NCBI GenBank assembly: GCA_013306675.1
Contig: JABLUY010000062.1
Coordinates: 91,668 to 155,667, forward strand
Source of the DNA: Thraustochytrium sp. TN22
Taxonomy: Eukaryota; Sar; Bigyra; Thraustochytrida; Thraustochytriidae
DNA length: 64,000 nt
Direction of reading: 5' to 3'
Part shown: piece by piece, positions 63,985 through 64,000 of the stretch
Position numbering within the stretch: the first letter of the stretch is position 1
How the letters are laid out: each line of letters begins with the position of its first letter
Position numbers and translations under genes: made by a program
The notes under the pieces: generated by a model
The model's database searches: none
Told to the model about the DNA's origin: nothing
The model's input: the letters and a program-made list of their open reading frames with translations, nothing else

Positions 63985-64000
63985 GCGCGGCGGCGCGGCG
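63667..64000. promoter_or_regulatory. Promoter/5' region of OTC with (CGCAG)n and (CGG)n repeats
   Basis: A (CGCAG)n pentanucleotide tract at about 63807-63860 and a (CGG)n tract at about 63945-63983 near the window edge. No other gene is seen. Confidence 0.6.

Overview
This is a gene-dense, GC-rich stretch of nuclear DNA from a eukaryotic microbe. It holds 15 protein-coding genes plus the tail of a 16th on both strands, and one DNA transposon. The cell is probably flagellate, because the window carries an axonemal outer-arm dynein heavy chain of about 4,700 residues, read without a break in 14.2 kb. Nearly every gene is one uninterrupted ORF. The only introns I can support are two short GT-AG introns in a glycosyltransferase gene. 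The gene content fits a protist, possibly a stramenopile such as a labyrinthulomycete: a CBM20 domain fused to trehalose-phosphate synthase/phosphatase, polycystin-like REJ/GPS proteins, a plant-like serine/hydroxyproline glycosyltransferase and an SCPx-type thiolase. That placement is inference and was not tested by phylogeny.

Layout. 1-10 kb: the C-terminus of an acidic nuclear-type protein (+), VPS72/YL1 (+), an SCPx-type thiolase (+), a small helical protein (-), a small secreted protein (+), NIP7 (-) and a GH3 glycosidase (-). 10.5-12.3 kb: a 1,833-bp element with perfect 25-bp terminal inverted repeats and a TTA target duplication, containing broken reading frames. 12.7-23 kb: a peptidyl serine/hydroxyproline glycosyltransferase-like gene (+, three exons), a CBM20-TPS-TPP fusion (-) and an importin-beta-like karyopherin (+), the last two divergent from a GC-rich spacer. 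23-42.5 kb: two tandem polycystin-1-like paralogs of about 2,950 residues each (-). 43.7-57.9 kb: the dynein heavy chain (-). 58.7-63.7 kb: a DHX36-like DEVH helicase (+) and ornithine carbamoyltransferase (-).

The genes do not form an operon or one pathway. Several are housekeeping (NIP7, VPS72, karyopherin, helicase, OTC). Others point to the cell surface and secretory route (GH3, glycosyltransferase, polycystin-like receptors) and to the flagellum (dynein).

The most unusual signals are these. (1) Two neighbouring genes, NIP7 and the GH3 gene, each carry a decayed copy of their own 3' coding end just past the stop codon. (2) A transposon with intact ends but broken contents sits 377 bp upstream of a start codon. 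(3) The TPS-TPP fusion lacks canonical catalytic residues in both enzyme domains. (4) The two tandem polycystin-like receptors have a GPS site and five predicted membrane segments but no recognisable PLAT or channel domain.
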